From Zopfochytrium polystomum (taxonomy: Eukaryota > Chytridiomycota > Chytridiomycetes > Chytridiales > Chytridiaceae), in NCBI GenBank assembly GCA_025765615.1, contig JAIVFJ010000255.1:23486-87485 (forward strand): a stretch of 64,000 nt of DNA. The letters are read 5' to 3'. Positions 44,001 to 55,173 of this stretch are shown in pieces; position 1 is the first letter of the stretch, and every line of letters starts with the position of its first letter. Both the position numbers and the translations under genes were made by a program. The notes below the pieces were generated by a model. It ran no database searches, was not told the DNA's origin, and was given only the letters and a program-made list of their open reading frames with translations.

Positions 44001-44890
44001 TGCACCCTCGCAGAGATGACTGCAGGCGAAAGCCCGTGATCCACGCAAGCGCGTCGCTGTGTGGGCTGCCACAATATGTTCATTCTGACCTGCCACTCTC
44101 TGTTTAGTCCAACAGCAGGTTACCTACTCAGTGGATTACCGATATCTGAGCAGGGCGAGGTTTACGGCTTTGCCTTCAAACATTTCTGCTTTGGCCATGA
44201 AGAACAAATTTTGGGAATGGGAGAGTGATTGGCGGAGGGTGGGCACATGCGTCACCCACACACATGCAAAACCTGTCAAGCGGTGCTCTAATTGATTTGA
44301 TTTGATTTATTTTTTTTTCTTTCTTTCGTTTCTTGTATCTGAATTTTCGACAAATCGAATCTCGGAAAACGAAGGCCATGTCCCTTCTCGTCTTGGGCGG
44401 TGTCTTCCTCTGATTTTGTCTTCTGTCTGTCTGAAAAAAAATTCAAACTGTTGTCTCTTTGTCTTGTCGAGATTTTTGTCTTTTCCGTCCGGCTGGCCCA
44501 GCCCTCCAAAATTTGAAAACAGTTCCGCAAGGCTCTCTCTGTCTGTCCGTCTCTCTCGCTCTTTCTCTCTGTCTCTCGCACTCTTCCTCTTTCTTTATGT
44601 CTGTCTGTCTCTCTAAAGAGAACGCTGCGAATTTATGCCGTTCTCATGTTTTTTCCGTCGAGGTTCGTCCCAAACAAGCAAACAAAATATTTCCTTTCTT
44701 CGGTGCAAAGCGTGTGTCTGCACTAGTGGGAGAGAGAGAGAGAGGCAGAAAGTGCAGAGCCAGAAATACAGACAGACAATTTTAGGCAGATAGGCAGACA
44801 GACACAAGCCCTACAACCCTTCCACACTCACAGGACACAGCGAGAGAGAGAGACAGAGACAGAGAGAGGCAGAGAAGAGCGAGAGAGAGA

Positions 44891-44958
<68 letters not shown>

Positions 44959-44967
44959 TATGCGCCG
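44001..44967. other. Intergenic region upstream of paralogue 2
   Basis: Mixed sequence, then CT/CTGT runs (44538-44620) and long GA runs (44731-44954) ending 14 bases before the start codon at 44968. Probably promoter and leader. Confidence 0.4.
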
Positions 44968-47900
44968 ATGAGGACTTCGGCTGCGACGACAACGGCGGCG
45001 GCAACGGAGATAATGACCGCGACAATGACGGTTATGACCGTGACGACGATGCCCTCCTCCTCCTCCTCCTCCTTCTACGCGCCGCCGCCGCCGCCGCAGA
45101 CGCAGACGCAGACGCAGACGGCGACCACCACGGCTAAGGCGGCTACGTCGGCGACGGCGAATGACGGCGGCCGCGACGACCGCGCTGCGTCGCCGACGAC
45201 GCCCGCGCCGTCCACGCGATCGTTCTCGTTTGTCGAGTCGTCGCCGGCGGCGTCGCCATCGCACCTGCTGCCGGTGTCATCGTCGTCGTCCGCGCACACC
45301 CTCCACTACAGCGACTACAGCAACTACAACAGCAATAGCAATAACACCTACATCAACAACAACGCTAACAACAACAACAACTGCAACTCCTACTCCGACG
45401 GCATCAGGAGCAACAGGAGCCTCACCAGTCACTACAGCAAAATGAACAACAACGGCAGCAATAGCAACCATATTGGCAGCAGCGGCGGCGTGGACATGGG
45501 TCGGGCGCTTCACCTCCCGCCAGGCCCGCTGCCTCCTCGCTCACTGTCCTTTGCTCCGCTCGCCCCCCTCGTCGCCCCGCTGCGGCGCGACAGCGCCGAA
45601 GCGAGTCGAAACCCGCTCCACTTCTCGCGTTACACCTTCACTCGAAACCTCCGCGCCAAACACGAAGACGGTGGCGCCGGGGCGCCGACGACGACGACGA
45701 TAGCAGCGGCAGGACCTTCCGTCCCGACGACGAGCAGCGAAGCACCATCGCCGTGGCCCGCCTCTCTTGACGAGCCGTCTCCTTCCCCGTCGCCGCCGTT
45801 GCCACACAAGTTTCAGCCGCAGCAGCAGCACTACCTCAGCGCCGTTGACGAAAGCGTCGTTCGCCGAATCAGCAGGGAAAGGAGTTACAATGCTAGCAGC
45901 TCGCGCAGCTCTGGCAGTGGTGACGGCCCTGGGCAGGGCGGCGGCGGCAACGGCGGCAGCAGCAGCAGCAGCAGCATCCACAACGTGCTCTTCCTCTCGG
46001 ACGAGCAGCTCGCTTGGCAGGTCCACATGCTCGAGAACGCCGAGTACCTCGCGGCCACCAACTTCGTCGAAACAGTCCTCGACAACTGGTTTACCATACA
46101 GGAAGGCGGTCCCGCTGCAGTTGCATCCTCTTCCTCCGCTGCGGCCCGCGCCGCCGTCGCCCGCGATGACAGCGAGCTGCACTTTGCGTCCTGGACCGGC
46201 ACCAGTTCTCCCGAGTTGGCTCCCCTCGCGTGCCCGTCTGGTTTGGCACCCACCTCGTCTCCCCGCCCAGCAGAACGCGATCACCCAGTGCCAAGCCCTG
46301 TTGCCTTGAGTCCGGCGCCTGCTGCCGCCGCCACAGCACCGCCGTCTCCGTCCATCGGAGCCGTCGCCGCCGCCCCCAGCCCAACATCAGCAGCAGCATC
46401 ACCGGCTTCGCCGACGGCGAATTATCCTGCCCCAGTGGCCGCCACCGCACAAGTGCGCGAGTCCCCGACCGCTCCTCCCGACGGCCGCCAAGCCCTGCTC
46501 CAACTGCTCTCCACGCCCGCCGCCGGCCGCTTTCACGCCCCAACCCCGACCGCAACCCCGGCTGCGGCCCTGGTGCGGCGATCCCTGGACGAAACGCACT
46601 CTGGCGGCATCGCCGCCGCTGCCGAGGCCGCCGCCGCCGCCGCCAACAGTTTGTCTCCTTTGTCGTCGTCGTCGCGCCGGTGGTCCCCTCAGTACCTGCA
46701 CACCCGCCCATCCGTCGCCCTCCAAGACGTGCTGTCCTCTGCCGCCGCCGCCGCCGCCGTTCCCCAACAGCACGCAGCCACCGCTGCCGCCGCCACCGAC
46801 GGCGGCCCCCAGCCGCCGTTCTCAACATCGTCGGCGTCGCCCCCGCCGCCGCGCAAACCGCTCGGCTTTCGCCGCCGCGTCTCGTTCGAGGCGGACGTCG
46901 TCCAGCGCGAGGCCGCCGCCTCTACTTTCAACACCGCTTTCGCCGACGCTGCCGACACCGACGTCGCGACACCCGCTGCCCCTGCCGCACCCTTGGTGGT
47001 TCCCTTCGTCCCCCCCGCCGCTCCCACCCCGGCTGCACGACCAACGTCAACCACCCCGACCACTCCGACGACACCAACGAAAACGACAGCTCAGCTTGCA
47101 GCGGCGCCGGCGACGGCAGCTGTGCCGACGACGTCAACGGCAATGGCAGCGACGGCGGCGACGGCGGCGGCGCCTGGCAAGCCGACCGTTGCCGCAGCGC
47201 TGCGCTTGTTCAACGCTCTGAACGTCCGGCGGCAGAACATGCAGCAGCAGCAACAGCAGCAGAGCCAACCGCAAGCTCTGGCACCCCAGACGCATCTTTC
47301 TCCGCAGCCGCCACAGCCACAGCAGCAGTGGAGCCTGGGTCGCCCGAGGCGGCTTCGGTTTGCGGGGGCGCGCTCGCGCTCCCTGTCTCCGACCCCGCCC
47401 CCCGTCGTTTCGACATGGGCGCCCATGCTGGCCCCTGCGCCCGCCGCCCCGACGCTGTTCGTCCCAGCCCTCGACCCTCGCGCCGTTGGGAGGACCTCCG
47501 TGCGCCCGCCGCAGCCGCCGCAGCCGCCCCCGCCCCTACACCCGCCGCCGCCGCGCACGCCCGCCGCCTTCGTCACGCCGACCCCACCGCTACAGCCTGC
47601 CCTCCAACCGTGGACGGGCAATCCGCCGGCCGCCCGCTACTTCCCGCCGCCCGCATCCGCTCCCCCTGCATCTGCGCCCGCCTTCCGCTGGCCCCCGCCG
47701 CCGCCTCTCGCCCCGCCGCCGCCGCCACAGCCACAGTCCATCGCAGCTGCCACCGCCGCCGCCGCAAACCGCCTCTCCTACATCCTCCCCGCGGACCGCA
47801 GCACCGCCGCCATCGCCGCAGCCGGCGGTGTGCGCCACGCTCGTAGAGACCACGCCCCGCGCCGCCGCTCCGCCGAAGCAATCCTCCGCGCCCGCGACGC

Positions 47901-48851
47901 GCCCGTCCTCAGCGACGACGACGAAGACGACAGCACCCTCGGCCTCCGCCGCAGCGCCAGCCCGTGGGAGGACGCCGCGGCCGCGGCCACCGCCATCGGC
48001 CTCAGAACCGCCGACGACACTGCCCCGTCGCCGTCTCTGTCCCCACCATCGCGCACCGCCCCCACCGTCGCCACCCACTCGCCGCTCTCACCCCACCCGC
48101 CCCCGCCCGCCATCGACCCGCTCTACCTCGCTCCCCCTGCCGCAGCCGTCCGCCCCCCGTCCTTCGCGTCTTCCCTCTCCGCCCCCGCCACCACCACCCC
48201 CCCCGACCTCGACCCCGCCCTCGCCCTCCCCGTCACCGACGCCGTGGTCGCACCCGTCCTCCGCCTCCCCGCCCTCCTCCTCCTCCGCTTCCCCGTCCCC
48301 AGCCCACAACCACTACTCCCTCTCCAACAGCCCGCACCCTTACTACCGCCACCCGCCAACGGTGCCCTTCCCCGCCCTCCCCAACCCCGTCGCTCCTCCG
48401 CGCCGTCGCCGCCTTCGCCCCGCACCAAGACCCGCTCGACACCCCTTCCTATTCCCCGCAGACGCCGCCTTCGTCGACCTCATCATCCTCTCCATCGTCG
48501 TCGTCGCCCTCCCTGGCAGCCACCACCGTCGCAGCAGCAGCAGACTGGCCCCAACCGTCGCACGCATCAGACCCGCCGCTCGCCCACGTACGTTGTGCAC
48601 AGCCCGCTTTGCCCCGTCTTCCACTTTTTAACCCTTCCCAACCTTCCACCCCAAACCCCCAGCCCCCACCCGCCGCCGTCATCCCCGCCTGGCTCCTCCC
48701 GGCCCTCGCCCGCGCCGGCTCCGTCGCAACAACAACGACGTCCGCCTCGTCCCCGCGCTCCCCGGACGCCCACTACGCGCTGTCGCCCGCATTCGACCCG
48801 GACGACCTCGTCGACAGGACCACGGCCGCGCTGGCAGGGGTCGTGCTGTGA
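44968..48851 (+). CDS. Low-complexity paralogue 2, unknown family
   Basis: Tandem paralogue of the gene at 39056, about 1,290 aa, starting at ATG 44968. It has the same blocks in the same order: PPRSLSFAPLAPLVAPLRRD (about 45529), DEQLAWQVHMLENAEYL (46000-46050), RRRVSFEADVV (46871-46903), RLFNALNVRRQ (about 47203), RSRSLSPTPPP (about 47371) and IPAWLLPALARAG (about 48681). RVSF fits the RVxF docking motif for protein phosphatase 1. The first frame is open from 44968 to past 48200. The authentic C terminus seems to pass through a second frame (about 48280-48390) to a third, ending at TGA 48849-48851. A GTACGT...AG intron of 75 bp (48588-48662) is likely in the last part. If no frame change occurs the first frame would stop at 48858 with a tail unlike paralogue 1. 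Function unknown. Confidence 0.75.
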
Positions 48852-49189
48852 AGGGTAGTCCGCGGAGGGGGAAGTGGGGGAAAGTGGGGCTTGGGTGTGT
48901 GTGTGTGTATGTGTGGAGTGGGGCTGGGTGCATCGTGGCCCGCGCGTCCAGTTCGTCGTAAGGGCTTAACTTGCGGGGCTCATTGTGATTTCATCATTTT
49001 TTTTTCCTCAAAAGCTCGTTCCTCGGGCGGGAATCCCGGGAGGGGCTGGGTACGGCGATATCGTTCTTCTATGTAGTCTTCTTATATGTGCTTTATTTTT
49101 TTTTTTTTCTTTCTTTCGCCAACTCTTTGCTGCTTTTTGCTTTCTTCTCCAGTATTGAAAGTTTTTTTTTTTTTTTGGTGACGTTGTTC
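48852..49189. other. Spacer between paralogue 2 and the duplicated membrane-protein locus
   Basis: Contains a short GT run (48895-48912) and T runs (49096-49108). No gene. Confidence 0.35.
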
Positions 49190-50170
49190 GCAGTATCTTT
49201 ATCTTGCCACGAGCCTTCGTCGTTTGCGCGGACACTCTGCTCCCTTGCGGACGCCGCCGGTCCTGACGCGAGGCGCGGGCCCCGCCAAGGGAGTTTTGCT
49301 CCTTTGAAGTAGAAATTCACCAGTGTGCATCTGCAGAGCAATAATGTGTTACAGCTGTGGTTTTGAAGGTGTTGCTGGTCGAAGAGACAGGACGAGAAGG
49401 GGCAGTTCGAAGACGAGAAGATCCAGCAATCAAGCAAGCGAGTCCTCAACAGCAACAACACAAACAGAGTAGCAAGCGACACTGCATTCAACGCACGGCA
49501 TAACAACAATAAGGCAAAACAGCGGAAAATGAGAGGTGTTTCTGCGGACAAATAAGCAACAAAAGGTTCCGCCGGGCGTCGATAAGCCAATCCTCCCACG
49601 CCTTTTGCCCCGTCCTCAATCCTCATCACGGCGCGTATCCTGGCAGACCGTCTGTCAAGCCCTTCGTCCGCACCGCCGGCAGCCGCCACCGCGCCAGCGC
49701 CAAACTGGGTCGTTCGGGTGGAACTCGTCCTGCAGGAACTCGATGCTCGCCGGGTTGATCGTCGCCAGCTGGTCCACCGTGAATCCGCGCCCTTGCGAAG
49801 GTGACGGGGAGTATTGGTGAGTCGGGTCGGGGACGACGATGAGCGGAAGGATAACGTTGTGCTTGCTCGTTGTGGTTGGATGCGCATGCGAGCGGGCGCT
49901 GGGGAGGGGGAGAGAAAGACCTTTGGTGGCGGTGCCGCGTTCCTTCCCAAATTCGACAGAGCGACTTGCGTGCGGCGACGAGATGTTGGTTAAAGCGTGC
50001 TTGCGCGATGGTGAACGAGGCGAGTGGAACTTGAATAGCCCAACACGCACGCACGCGCGCACACTCACACACACAGACACACACACACACTCTCTCTCTT
50101 TCTCTCCCTCTCTCTCACCCTCTCTCTCACTCTCAGTCTCTCTCTTTCTCTCTCTCGTGCTTTAAAAGAC
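49190..50170 (-). pseudogene. Truncated tandem copy of the tetraspan-SAM gene
   Basis: Partial duplicate of 50640-53280. Its 3' flank (49190-49620) matches 50640-51050. A remnant of the last exon (49791-49626) has the same splice acceptor and the SAM start RGFTVDQLATINPASIEFL. It is a net 34 nt shorter than the intact exon, which shifts the frame. The leader (49830-50170) matches 52990-53280. The exons for all four membrane helices are missing, so the copy is not functional. Confidence 0.75.
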
Positions 50171-50519
50171 CTTGGGGTTGAAAAAAAGCTCTCCCTTGCT
50201 TGCTTCCTTCCAGCCCCGAATTGTTGCGGAGGAAAAAATTAACAAAATTAATAAAATCAGTAAAAAATGAAAAAAAATTCCGGCATCCCAAGTGCTGATC
50301 CTACGCCCACATATAAGATGACTTTTGAACCCTTCATCACAGAAGCTAGGGACTCCGTTTGCCAGAAGAAAAAAAACGCAGCATGGAGCGCTTTTTTGCA
50401 GGGCTTTCAAATGATACCACTTGGAGATAGTTTGAATGACAACTCAACGAGCGCCGTGGCCGAACACACAAAAAGGAGGAAGAACCGCCTTGATATAAGA
50501 TCGCAGGGTTGAAAGGGTT
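50171..50519. other. Spacer between the two tandem copies
   Basis: AT-rich sequence; no gene. Confidence 0.3.
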
Positions 50520-51054
50520 AATTGCCCTTCAGCCCCACACAATACCTGCACACAGGTCGCATTGTGACTGAGCGGTCAAAGTCTCTGAGGCAAGGAGTCC
50601 AGGGGGGCACCTCAGTATCGTCATCGTTAAGCGCGAAGCCCGCGTCCTTTGGCGGGCATTGGGGAAGGAGGTTTAGGCGACTCCTCTTCCTTTCGCTTTT
50701 GCTCGCGAATGTTTGCTCTTCCACCTTGAAGACTTGCTCCATTGAAGTAGAATTGCAGAATGATGATGTGCTACAATTGTCTGGGGGATCGTCCTGTTCC
50801 TCGCCAAGGAGGCCGTGCGAGAACAGGAATAAGAACGAGGGGCAGAGCGAAAAGATCAAACAAGCAAAAGCAAGTAAGAGTCCACAAGAGCAACGACACA
50901 AAAGCAGTGGTAAGAGACACCTGCGACGCAGGCACCGCCTAATAATAACAAGGCAAAAACAACGAAAACCAAAGGAGTTTCCGCAGGCAATTAAACCCCA
51001 AACGGTGCTGATAATTCAACCATCCCACCTTTTGGTCCCTTTCTTCAATCATTG

Positions 51055-52838
51055 TCACGGCGCGTATCCTGGCAGCCCGTCTACTGAGCCCCCCGTTCGC
51101 ACAGCCGGCGGTTGCCACCGCGCCAGCTGGAGGCGCCGAACGACCTCGCCAAACTTGAACTTGAGCTTCGGGTCGTTCAGGTGGAACTCGTCCTGCAGGA
51201 ACTCGATGCTCTCCGGATTAATCGTTGCCAGCTGGTCCACCGTGAATCCGCGCCCTTGAGAAGGTGAGGGGAGTGTTGATGAGCGATGTAAGTCAGAATG
51301 GAGCACGAAAAAGCACTTACTCGCAAACGCCGCAACAGTCTCCACCGGAAAGCCGTTCGCCCACAGCAGCTCCGCGGCCGGCGCCGACCCCAAGCTGTTG
51401 CCGCCATTACCGGCCGCCGCCGCCGACCACGCTGGGGACGCCGTCGACGTTCCCGCAGCCGCCGCCGCCGTCGCCGCCGCTGGACCCTTCCCAGCCGCCG
51501 CCGCTGCCGTCCACTGGCCGCCACCAAACCGAGCAGCAGGAGACGGCTGCGTCGTCGCCGCCGCTGGCATCACGAACGGCGCAAACAGCCCCGACGCGTG
51601 CTGCGTCGCGTCCGCCGGCGCCGTACCCCCGCCCCAACCACTCCCAGCTCCGCCGCCGCCGTCCGCCCGCTCCCACGCCGCCGCCGTAACCGCCGTACCC
51701 ACCGTCCCCACCGCACCCACCGTGCCGGTCGCCCCCGCCGTCGTCGCCTCCACCGTCGTCGCCCCCGCTCCCACCACCACAAACCTCGGCGCCGCCCCCA
51801 TCGCTCTCTCGTCAAACGCACCCTCGCCCGCCGCCCCCACCTTCACCTCCCCCGCCTCGCCCCCCGCCGCCCGCGTCCCGATGCCGCCGCCACCGTCGCC
51901 GCCAACGTATCCCCGCGGATACCCCCCGTGCGGCTTGGGCGGCGGCGGCGGCCGCCGCCGCGACGTGGCGGACTCCCCGCCGTCGCTGGCGTCGGCTGCC
52001 GGCCCCCCGCCGCCATCTACCCCTTTCCCCGCAGCCGCGGCAGCGGCCGCAGCGAGTGCTGCCGCGATCGCGGCCGCGAGCGCGGCGACGGCGATGGTGA
52101 AGGGCAGCGGCGCGAGCACCGCGCCGCCAGAGGCGGACACCGAGCTCACCGCACGCAGCAGCGTCGCAACCAGCGCGACGGCGAGCGCGGCAGCGGCGAG
52201 CGCGTCGAGCGCGGCGGCGACGACGGCGAGGGCGCGGGCGGTGCGCGAGCGTGGGCGCGAAGAAGCCGCGGCGGCGGACGCGGCAAAGGCGAAGGCGCCG
52301 CCGAGGGCCGCGAGCGGCAGCGCGACGAGGGTCGGGAGGAGCGTCGTCGGGCCGAACGCTTTGTGCACACTGTCGGCGAGGCTGAATGTGTAGCAGTATC
52401 CATCAGGCCAGCATCGGCCCTAGCGCGCGCGCGAGATGGGGAGAAAGAGTGTTCTGTCGCGGTCAGCTTGGCCGCGTGGGGGAGGGGACACGGTCTTACC
52501 CAGAATGTGTCGAAACTGCCGTCATCGTCCCCAAGTGTGACGTACCCCAAAGTCGGTAGGAAAGCATCGTGACCGCCGTAGAACGAACAAACTGGATAAC
52601 GCAAATCAGATGAAAGAAGAGGTGGAGAGAGAACGGTCCCGGCTGTTAGGATATAATCTCGATTCAATTAGACGGGACAGCGGAAATGCGAAGTAGTAAG
52701 GGAGAAAAGTGAGAGGCGGAGGGAGTGGGGTTGGTGTCCGGCGAAACGATTACATGTAGGTATCAGACTCAACCAGGCGAGCACGGCCGCAGCAATAAGC
52801 AACGGTCGCGGTCGACGGTTCCGCTTGCCGGCGTGCAT
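51055..52838 (-). CDS. SUR7/claudin-like tetraspan membrane protein with C-terminal SAM-like domain
   Basis: Spliced gene on -: exons 52838-52754, 52591-52500, 52419-51321 and 51254-51055, joined by GT-AG introns of 162, 80 and 66 bp with matching phases (1, 0, 1); 491 aa. Helix 1 is RPLLIAAAVLAWLSLIPTF (about 11-29). A short outer loop of about 55 residues contains W59, C62 and C68 (FWGRCWPDGYC), the W...C...C signature of the claudin/SUR7/PalI class. Helices 2-4 lie near 85-108, 122-150 and 160-182. A long Gly/Ala/Pro-rich cytoplasmic stretch follows. The last about 70 residues (NGFPVETVAAFA, then RGFTVDQLATINPESIEFL and KFGEVVRRL) resemble a SAM domain. SUR7-type proteins mark cortical membrane domains; a SAM domain would allow self-assembly. 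Family by pattern only, and the fusion is unusual. The start at 52838 is the first good ATG. Confidence 0.75.
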
Positions 52839-52989
52839 TTCCGGGTAGGTGGCAACAAGACCGTTGTCACTTCGTGCCTTTTCCACTTCGCGGAGATCAG
52901 TCGGCGATTGCTGGATGAAAGGTAGTCTTGCAATCCGACTCGCCGCGCAGAGTGAGTGAGGGCGGAAGGCGCACAAGGACGCGGAAGGG

Positions 52990-53500
52990 TTTCGCTGTGT
53001 TAGCTTGCTGGGGTTGGATGCGAATGCGAGCGGCTGCGAGGGGAGAAAGAGGGCCGCGTTAACCGCCCTCGCAAAGTCGACAGGGCGGCTTGCCTGCGGC
53101 GACGAGATGTGATAAAAGGTGCTTGCGCGATAGTGAAGGGAGCGACTGGAGCTGGGCCAGCCCAACACACATACACACACTCACACACACACACACACAC
53201 AAACGCACACACACATACACACACACACTCTCTCTCTCTCTCTCGCTCTCTCTCTCTCTCTATCTCTCTTCCTTGGTTGTGCGGGGGGTTGAGCGTCACC
53301 TTTTTCTTGCACTTGCTTATTCGCGAAATTGGTTTCTCAAATTTTCGCCAAATGCTTTAATCTCTTCCCTCACTGCTTTTGGTCGCCCCCACACTGGCTG
53401 GCAGTCAAAGTCTCTTAGGCAAGGGGGTCCGGGCGGGCTCCCTCCCTCAGTATTGCCATCTTTCGGCATTGGGACGAAAAAGGCGGCTCGCGTTTCCAAA
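52990..53500 (-). repeat. Leader of the tetraspan gene and start of a third tandem unit
   Basis: 52990-53280 matches the leader of the truncated copy (49830-50170), including the (CA)n/(CT)n tract at 53164-53270. 53380-53500 matches 50560-50660, the 3' flank of the intact gene. A third, truncated unit therefore begins here. Confidence 0.6.
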
Positions 53501-53570
53501 TTCTCCGTCAGAGCAAGGCACGAATAAAACGAATCGAGGGAAAGATAAAGCTTGCCTGGCGCAAGGAAGA

Positions 53571-54055
53571 GAAATGGACATCCTCGGCAACTCTTTCAAA
53601 CTCGGTGCCGAAGCGACGCAAGAAACGCGTGACGGGATGGATGTGGGGAAAACCGACCGTACCCCTCGCTCGCGTGCGCTCCGCCGCACACTGCCCTCCG
53701 CCCGGACCCCGCCCTCCTCGCGGAGCAGCCCGACTCTGACGAGGAGCCCGCCGGCAATTCGGACGCTGAAGCGGGCGGTGTGCTCTCGTTGAATAACATT
53801 GTCTTTGTCGCGTCGAACTGCCATCGTGCGGGCCATTCGCTTGGCTCACGGGTGGCGCGGACCTTTTGGGGGTTTAAATCGACAATGTTTCGTATCTTGC
53901 TCTTCGCCGGTAACAGAAGGGAATGGGCGCGATGCACACGTTTAAAGGAAATTGAACGCGTCGTGCAGGAATGGGGAGTGGAGGAGCGCCCGTTCAGCGA
54001 AGGCGGACGCAGATTTGGAAGGCAACAGGAACTGTGGGACAACCTGCTGTTCTAG
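53571..54055 (+). CDS. Possible short protein gene, unknown
   Basis: Weak candidate. The frame ending at the TAG at 54053 reads as ordinary protein over about 110 codons (EQPDSDEEPAGNSD, then WARCTRLKEIERVVQEWG), but it has no ATG before 53887. An ATG in another frame at 53574 (MDILGNSFKLGAEA) could be joined by an unseen intron. No family is recognised and it may be chance. Confidence 0.25.
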
Positions 54056-55123
54056 GTAGGAGGAGAAAGGAACAAGACAAGGTTTATTTGTTTAAGCGAT
54101 CCAAAATCAATACTCCGATGTTCCATGTTTGCAATATTTCTTGCACCAAGATACAAATGCAGCGATTGCGTTTCTCCATCGTATTCTATGGAATAATGAA
54201 TGGCACTGGGAAAATACAATTTTTGAAAAGCTGTTGTCATGGGCTTCAACATTTCATCATCGCGTATTGACAAAAAAGATTCGAATTAGATACGACTCGA
54301 CTCGACTCGACCTGGAAAACCAGGTGCGAGTCATTAGTTAGTTGAGCTGAATTTCCCAGTCAAACCAACGCACAGCTACTTCCATCATCCATGCTCGAAT
54401 CGTGGTTTCTCCCTTGTTTTTTGCCCCCCTGCGTCCCTCCTGCTGCTGTATTTCTCGGAGGGCGGCACGGGGTGGCGCCTTGTCTCTCTCTCTCTCTCTG
54501 CCGGGCGTGGCGGTAATAAAAAAATAAATGTTTTGTTAGGGGCCAAGTCCGCAACGTCCACTTTATTGGCTCACGGATCTGAAGGACGACGGGGGCAGAA
54601 CGGCAGACAGACGGACAGACAGACAAACTAGACAGGCTGACAGACAGACAAAAACACACACTGGCAGGCAGATAGACAGGCACAGACAGACAGAGTCAGA
54701 CAAACAACCGCGCGGTCCGCCCAAAAATAGAAAGCGGAGAAATCCCGATCGGGCGAAACAGCCGGAAATTGGAGAAAAGGCAGAGCATAGGGGCTTGTGT
54801 TTTTCCGCTGTTGGCTCTGTCGCTGTCTCTGACTCTGTCTCTGTCTCTCTCTCTGTCTCTCTGTCGTTCTATCTGCTTCTCTCTCTCTCTGTCACTGTCT
54901 CTACCCCTCGCTCTCGCTCGATCTCTCTCTGTCCCGCCTTTCTCTTTACGCGTGGCTTCTGAGGTGATAAATACCAACTATATACGCCCTCGACCTTTCC
55001 TTTCTACTTACTTTCATACATCGTTACTGCTACACCCCTTCCTCCCTCCCTCCCTCCCTCTCCACCTTTGCCACACCCTCCCCCCGGCCCGGCTTGTTCA
55101 GCCACCCCATCATCGTCCCTGAC
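54056..55123. other. Upstream region of the tocopherol-cyclase-like gene
   Basis: AT-rich to about 54370, a CGACT pentamer run near 54295-54310, GACA repeats (54600-54700) and CT runs (54825-54930). It probably holds the promoter. Confidence 0.4.
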
Positions 55124-55141
55124 ATGCCGACCGACTCGTCC

Positions 55142-55173
<32 letters not shown>

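Noticed and set aside
46230..47846. 538-codon open frame overlapping paralogue 2
   Set aside because: Out-of-frame shadow in GC-rich sequence, rich in Arg and Pro; the conserved blocks lie in the other frame.
50518..50901. Minus-strand 127-codon frame with a hydrophobic start
   Set aside because: It lies in the 3' flank of the tetraspan gene, and the same region in the left copy (49190-49560) is not open, so it is not conserved as coding.
54295..54312. CGACT pentamer run as a regulatory site
   Set aside because: Only about three to four units; a short simple repeat with nothing else to support a function.
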